Part shown: piece after piece, positions 59,953 to 64,000 of the stretch | Layout of the letters: each line of letters starts with the position of its first letter | Position numbering within the stretch: the first letter of the stretch is position 1 | Source: Glomus cerebriforme | Taxonomy: Eukaryota; Glomeromycota; Glomeromycetes; Glomerales; Glomeraceae | Direction: 5' to 3' | NCBI GenBank assembly: GCA_003550305.1 | Contig: QKYT01000207.1 | Coordinates: 96,247-160,246 of the forward strand | Length of the DNA: 64,000 nt | Notes under the pieces: generated by a model | The model's input: the letters and a program-made list of their open reading frames with translations, nothing else | Database searches by the model: none | Told to the model about the DNA's origin: nothing | Made by a program: the position numbers and the translations under genes

Positions 59953-60263
59953 CCATTATTGGTTAATCCGAAATCATGGTTATTATGGCCTCTTCAAATT
60001 TCCTGGACTCTACACCAAGATAATTATAATTTTTTTCACCTCTATTTTTGAATAATATAGATCAATTTCTTATTTTATCAAATCATTTTAATGTTCCGTT
60101 CGACAATTTTTCTCATCTTCCCTTCCCTAATACAGTAGCATAGGCTAGTTCTTTTTAAAAAAGAATAGCAGCTGTCAGTATAGAGTAGTTGTTATATATA
60201 CTATATTCATAATATTTTCCTGTACTTTTGCTGTATCCATTAAAAATAAAAATAAAAATAAAA
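59953..60263 (+). mobile_element. Second truncated LINE-like copy, same target word
   Basis: It ends in the same AAAAAT tail and has a related 3' region (AGCAGCTGTCAGTATAGAGT). It is flanked by the perfect 18-bp AAAATTTTAACGTTTTGA at 59935-59952 and 60261-60278; part of the A-run belongs to the tail. It lies head-to-tail behind the first truncated copy. Confidence 0.65.
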
Positions 60264-60534
60264 ATTTTAACGTTTTGAAAAATCAAACGTACCCCTTTTC
60301 TGTCTCTTTTCTGTTTCTTTTCTTGAGCAGAAATAAACCTTTGTCAAGAGGTAATTAAGAGAAAAGGAAATTTGTAATATGGTTATTATTAAAAAGAAGT
60401 AATTTTTAAAACAAAGAAAAAAATTTTTTTTGTGTAATAGTTCAATCGTTATTACCATATTTGTTTTAGAGAAAACTTCGTAGGTAAGTAATGCTTAAAA
60501 CTTCGTTATACTACTTATTTAAAAATACAAGAAT

Positions 60535-62593
60535 TTATATAATATATTTCCTTTTAAAGGCTTTTCGCCAGTCTGCTTTTTCTCGCTTTACTACAAATAA
60601 TTGTTCGAATTTTCTTTGATTATGTGAAATTACTTGTTCCATAATTATAAATACAACTAAGTCTAAGTGTGGACGAAAAAATTTGTATAAAAAATCTCTT
60701 TTTAACACTTTCCAGTGTGCTTCAACAAATATATTTGTTTTAAAAATAGAAAGTTTGTCATTGCATCCTGCATGAAACCGTAAAAACCAATGTTCCGCAC
60801 TATACCATTCATTCCACAAAAATACCCAAAGCCATGATAAAGAATTTTGTTTACAAAAGTTATAAACTTCTTGTACAGCCTCTGTCCAAATTTGGGTTGA
60901 AGAAAGAAATTGTCCATTAATCGTTGGAATAAGTGGGTGTTGATGAAGATGATTATTCATTTTCCATACTGAAGATCGCAATTCTTTTGGGCAAAAAAGC
61001 ATCTTTTCTTTGGTTAAACTAGGCTGAAATGTAGGGTCAATAAAAGAAAATAATTGATGCGCTGTTTCACCATTATAATTTATTTGTTGAGATTTTTTAT
61101 TACTTCCTAATCTTGATTCCACGGCTTTTTTAACATGCCAGAGACATAGCTGTACTTTGATATTTTTCCATACAAAACGTGCTGCTGATATTTGTGCAAA
61201 GTCCTTGTCGGTTATAAAAAACTCAGGTTCAAGTCCAAGTGTTTTTAGTTGTAATAAAAAGTCTATAATAACACCAGTACGAACACCATTTCCACAATTT
61301 CCATTGATTTCCAAAAATAAATATGATAACGGAAAACTCATCCCATCAACTTGTGCATGAACTACATATAGTTCAAATTTCAAATTATTCATGTTATCTA
61401 AATTTAAAATAAGCATTTATTAATAATTAAATATATGTAATAATTTAATAAACAGATATTGTAAAAAAAAATGCGCCAATAAATATGATATAAAAAATAC
61501 AGTATAAATATACATGATATTTTAAAATGTGTAAAATATTTAAAATAAATGTAGTAAAAATCTTTTTAATAAATATTCTAAATCAATTTAATAATTACTT
61601 ACATGTAGCATCAACGCCAATTTCATAAATTTTAAATTGAGAGTTTTGCATCGTGTTCCATAATTTAGTTAAAAAACCAAAAGCCTTCAGATTTTCTTTG
61701 TGAAATATAATAGAATATGATTGTTCTTTAAGCCACTTTTGTGCAGAAATAAAAGAGTTTTCATCTCGCTTATATCGGCTTTTTCCTAATTCAACCCACC
61801 AAAAATGAATTTGTTTTTGGCGAATATTAATATTTAAGCCACGTTCAACAAGTCTTTTGTAAATCTCTTGTGGAAGTAAGTCTATATTATCTAATATAAA
61901 TGTGAAATTAAAACATCTGATCGTACTGGATGTAGAATATGGTAAATTTCTATATTGGAAATTGTGGAATCTTCATGAATGGTTATTTTAAATTTTAATA
62001 CATCCCTTACAAGAAAACCGTTCCATTGATTGCTTATCACGATGCTTATTATTATCAGAATGCTTTCTTGATTTTTTCTCTAAACAATTTTTTTGAGAAC
62101 AATAATAATAAAAGGTTTCAGATTTTGTTTTCTTTGAATTATATTTACAATGATATCTGAATTAACAGAAAATAAAATTAATAAATAAAAAACAAGAGTT
62201 TTATTTAAATATAAAGAACTTACACCCAGCTATTATAGAAATAATATGATTAGCCTGTTCTTTGAAGTTACCTTTATCTTCTAAAGTATTAGTATTTACA
62301 ATACAAGAAAATTTAAATTCTAAATTTTCATTATTTTCGCCATTTTCTAAATTGTAAAATAAATCCTCCAAATAGTCATGGAAATTGTGAAATTCAATTA
62401 TAATATATCTGAATTTTGTAATTTCCGTTGACGATGAACTGCTTTATTTTGAAGGCGACATGTATTGCAAGTCAGTACAGAAAGATTTTCCGTTAGCAGT
62501 AAATGAACTAGGAGGTAAATTATTTTCACAGCCCTTGCAATACCATTGCTCGTTATTAATATTATTGTTAGTTGCAAGAGGTTTTGAATTCAT
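60535..62593 (-). pseudogene. MULE-type transposase, degenerate
   Basis: From ATG at 62593: MNSKPLATNN and a C2C2 motif (WYCKGC...CNTC, broken by a 1-bp shift). Further stretches: CKYNSKKTKSETFYYYCSQK (about 62150-62080), RDKQSMERFSCKGCIKI followed by a 1-bp insertion, HEDSTISNIEIYHILHPVRS followed by another shift, then RQKQIHFWWVELGKSRYKR. A 205-bp intron (61602-61398, GTAAGT...TTTAG) splits GVDAT from YNMNN. The final exon (61397-60535) is open: TDKDFAQISAARFVW, LCLWHVKKAVESRL and EAHWKVLKRDFLYKFFRP. Asp of GVDAT, Asp of TDKDF and Glu of EAHWK fit the MULE DDE triad. At least three frameshifts make it non-functional as one protein, although the catalytic exons are well preserved. Confidence 0.8.
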
Positions 62594-62737
62594 TATAACC
62601 TATTAAGGAAATAAAAAAATTAGAATAACGCTTTTAATATAATTAACTAATAATAAAATAATATTATATAGTATATATTATTTATACACGAATATCTGAT
62701 AATAATATATATTTAACTGATATTAACAATTGGATTT

Positions 62738-63178
62738 GTGGATACCCAGCTTTTCTTACTAACCGATTTCTTATTTGTAAACATCTTATACAAAAAAAAG
62801 AGCAACGTAGCTATTCAATTTTTTGATGAAATTCACCGCCATCATCAATACCCTTTTCTTAATAATTCATCATTACAAATTACCAATTTCAGCCAAATTA
62901 ATCTACAAATACCAAATATTGAAATTATTGAAGATAATGTGGAAGTTTATAACAAAATATATAACCGATTGATAGATATAATGGAAAGAGTACTTGAAAT
63001 ACTTAAAGATCAATGGATGAAGAATAATTTTAAGTGATTTCGAAGTGTTGAAAAAAACTTTAAACCAATGGAAGTTATGTTATCTGAAATTACTTTATAT
63101 AAACGAAAAAGAACTATACTTAAAACATTTAAAGATCATTCTCATAATACTTTATTTTTTGGTTAAAAAAATATTGTT
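62738..63178 (+). pseudogene. Companion frame beside the MULE gene
   Basis: Divergent from the transposase gene. It reads through FVNILYKKKSNVAIQFFDEI, a helix-rich stretch EVYNKIYNRLIDIMERVLEI to an in-frame TGA at 63035. It then continues in the same frame (FRSVEKNFKPMEVMLSEITL, KDHSHNTLFFG) to a stop. There is no ATG at the start. It could be the second gene of the MULE element. Family not recognised. Confidence 0.35.
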
Positions 63179-63622
63179 TATAAAGTAATATATACTACAC
63201 TATTTATATTATTTATTGTTATAATTATATTATGTTTATTATGTTTTAGTAATAACATTTAATATCAATTTACTTTTACAAAAAATTATAGGATTTTATA
63301 GAGGATAGATGGCGGAAGGTTAAAAGAAGGGTTTTCTGATGCTTTTTTGCTGATTTTCTTGAATTTATGCATGTTTTTGTTTATAATAAATCTCTATCAA
63401 TTGTTATGAAATAAATGCTATTAAATATTTGCCGGAGTGAAAAGGAAAATCTGGGACTATATATGTAAATTATCATATAATATTATAATGTTATATCAAA
63501 AAAAAGGAAAATTTTCAAATTTTTATGTAAATGTTTTTACAGAAAGTTAATCCGAAACAAATTAAAAAAAAGTATTAATTTTATTAATAAATTTGCTACA
63601 GTATCCAAAATTTTGATAATTT

Positions 63623-63690
63623 GGGCCGGTTAACTCTGGCTAAAATTACAGGTCACGTGGGGATGAATTCTTTGTGGTGATACTTATTAT
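63623..63690. repeat. Inverted relative of the repeat at 59588
   Basis: GGCCGGTTAACTCTGGCTAAAATTACAGGTCACGTGG followed by GTGGTGATAC in reverse of 59588-59658. The two face each other across the LINE-like tails and the MULE gene, 4 kb apart. 63700-64000 shows nothing recognisable. Confidence 0.55.
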
Positions 63691-64000
63691 CCTGTACACC
63701 CCAATTTTTTTAGAGTAAATATCACGTGATTAATACAGTTGCAGAACAGGATAAGAGCCTATACCCCCGGAACAGCTTTAACTGATTGGAAAATATAATT
63801 TTATCATATGATTACAAATTGCCATATGATATGTCATTGTATAAGCTATGTAAAGATTTATAAGGTTAATCAAGATTAAAGTTATAAACTCTCAAAAATT
63901 ATATATCCTTTTAGAAATAGTAATTTCTAAATTCTCATCATACCTCAAGAAAATAAATCCCATTAAGTTAACACAGGGTTCTTTTTTTCTAATCACGATT

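Noticed and set aside
1..64000. tRNA, rRNA or CRISPR
   Set aside because: No cloverleaf with A and B boxes, no rRNA-like conserved block and no regularly spaced direct repeats were found by eye; CRISPR is not expected in this type of genome.

Overview
The window is AT-rich, intron-containing eukaryotic DNA. The protein families point to an arbuscular mycorrhizal fungus (Glomeromycotina, Rhizophagus-like). The evidence is an expanded family of two-exon tyrosine-kinase-like (TKL) proteins carrying the N-terminal C4 motif followed by a WTSGN...IDEFI block, MULE-type transposase remains of the kind abundant in those genomes, and very dense MITE-like repeats. The species assignment is inferred; no rRNA, tRNA or organelle marker is present. 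There are two assembly gaps (37344-37853 and 55898-56002).

The core is a dispersed cluster of one kinase-like family (here K1-K10, numbered by position). Apparently intact two-exon copies lie at 7235-8687 (-), 17610-19044 (+), 24376-29843 (+), 39045-41122 (-), 46164-48213 (+), 49354-50619 (-), 52429-54292 (+) and 57690-58952 (+). A frameshifted copy lies at 14886-16257 (+). Decayed copies or scraps lie at about 1470-1655, 2420-2810, 22270-23120, 41995-42999, 43565-44350 and 50770-51010. Each gene has exon 1 (C4 zinc-binding-type domain, linker, kinase N-lobe to the helix C region) and exon 2 (rest of the kinase fold), joined by one phase-0 intron at the same place. Every copy in which the catalytic loop can be read lacks the catalytic Asp of HRD: HGN, HGH or HGY replaces it. 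The helix-C Glu position is Gln or Lys. The VAIK Lys, the loop Asn, the DFG Asp and APE are kept. The locus therefore looks like a birth-and-death cluster of secondarily inactive kinases (pseudokinases).

Mobile DNA is layered on this. A 3.9-kb element with terminal inverted repeats (24831-28763), carrying a two-exon transposase-like gene and a divergent zinc-finger gene, sits inside the intron of K4 (24376-29843). A 2.1-kb LINE-like element with a decayed ORF1-like frame and no reverse transcriptase (32124-34223) has a perfect 16-bp target duplication. Two truncated elements with the same pentanucleotide tail sit side by side at 59716-60263 and reuse one target sequence. A hAT-like element with a BED-finger fragment and a dense array of short inverted motifs spans 36685-38057. 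A degenerate MULE transposase gene lies at 60535-62593. At least six MITE-like inverted-repeat families are scattered between genes and inside kinase introns.

Layout: 1-4100 gene relics and hairpins; 4141-9000 a unit with the 178-residue unknown gene and K1 between 220-bp inverted repeats; 9000-14850 gene-poor; 14860-30000 kinase genes with the intronic transposon; 30000-39000 repeats, LINE-like and hAT-like elements; 39000-59000 the densest kinase section; 59500-64000 retroelement tails and MULE remains.
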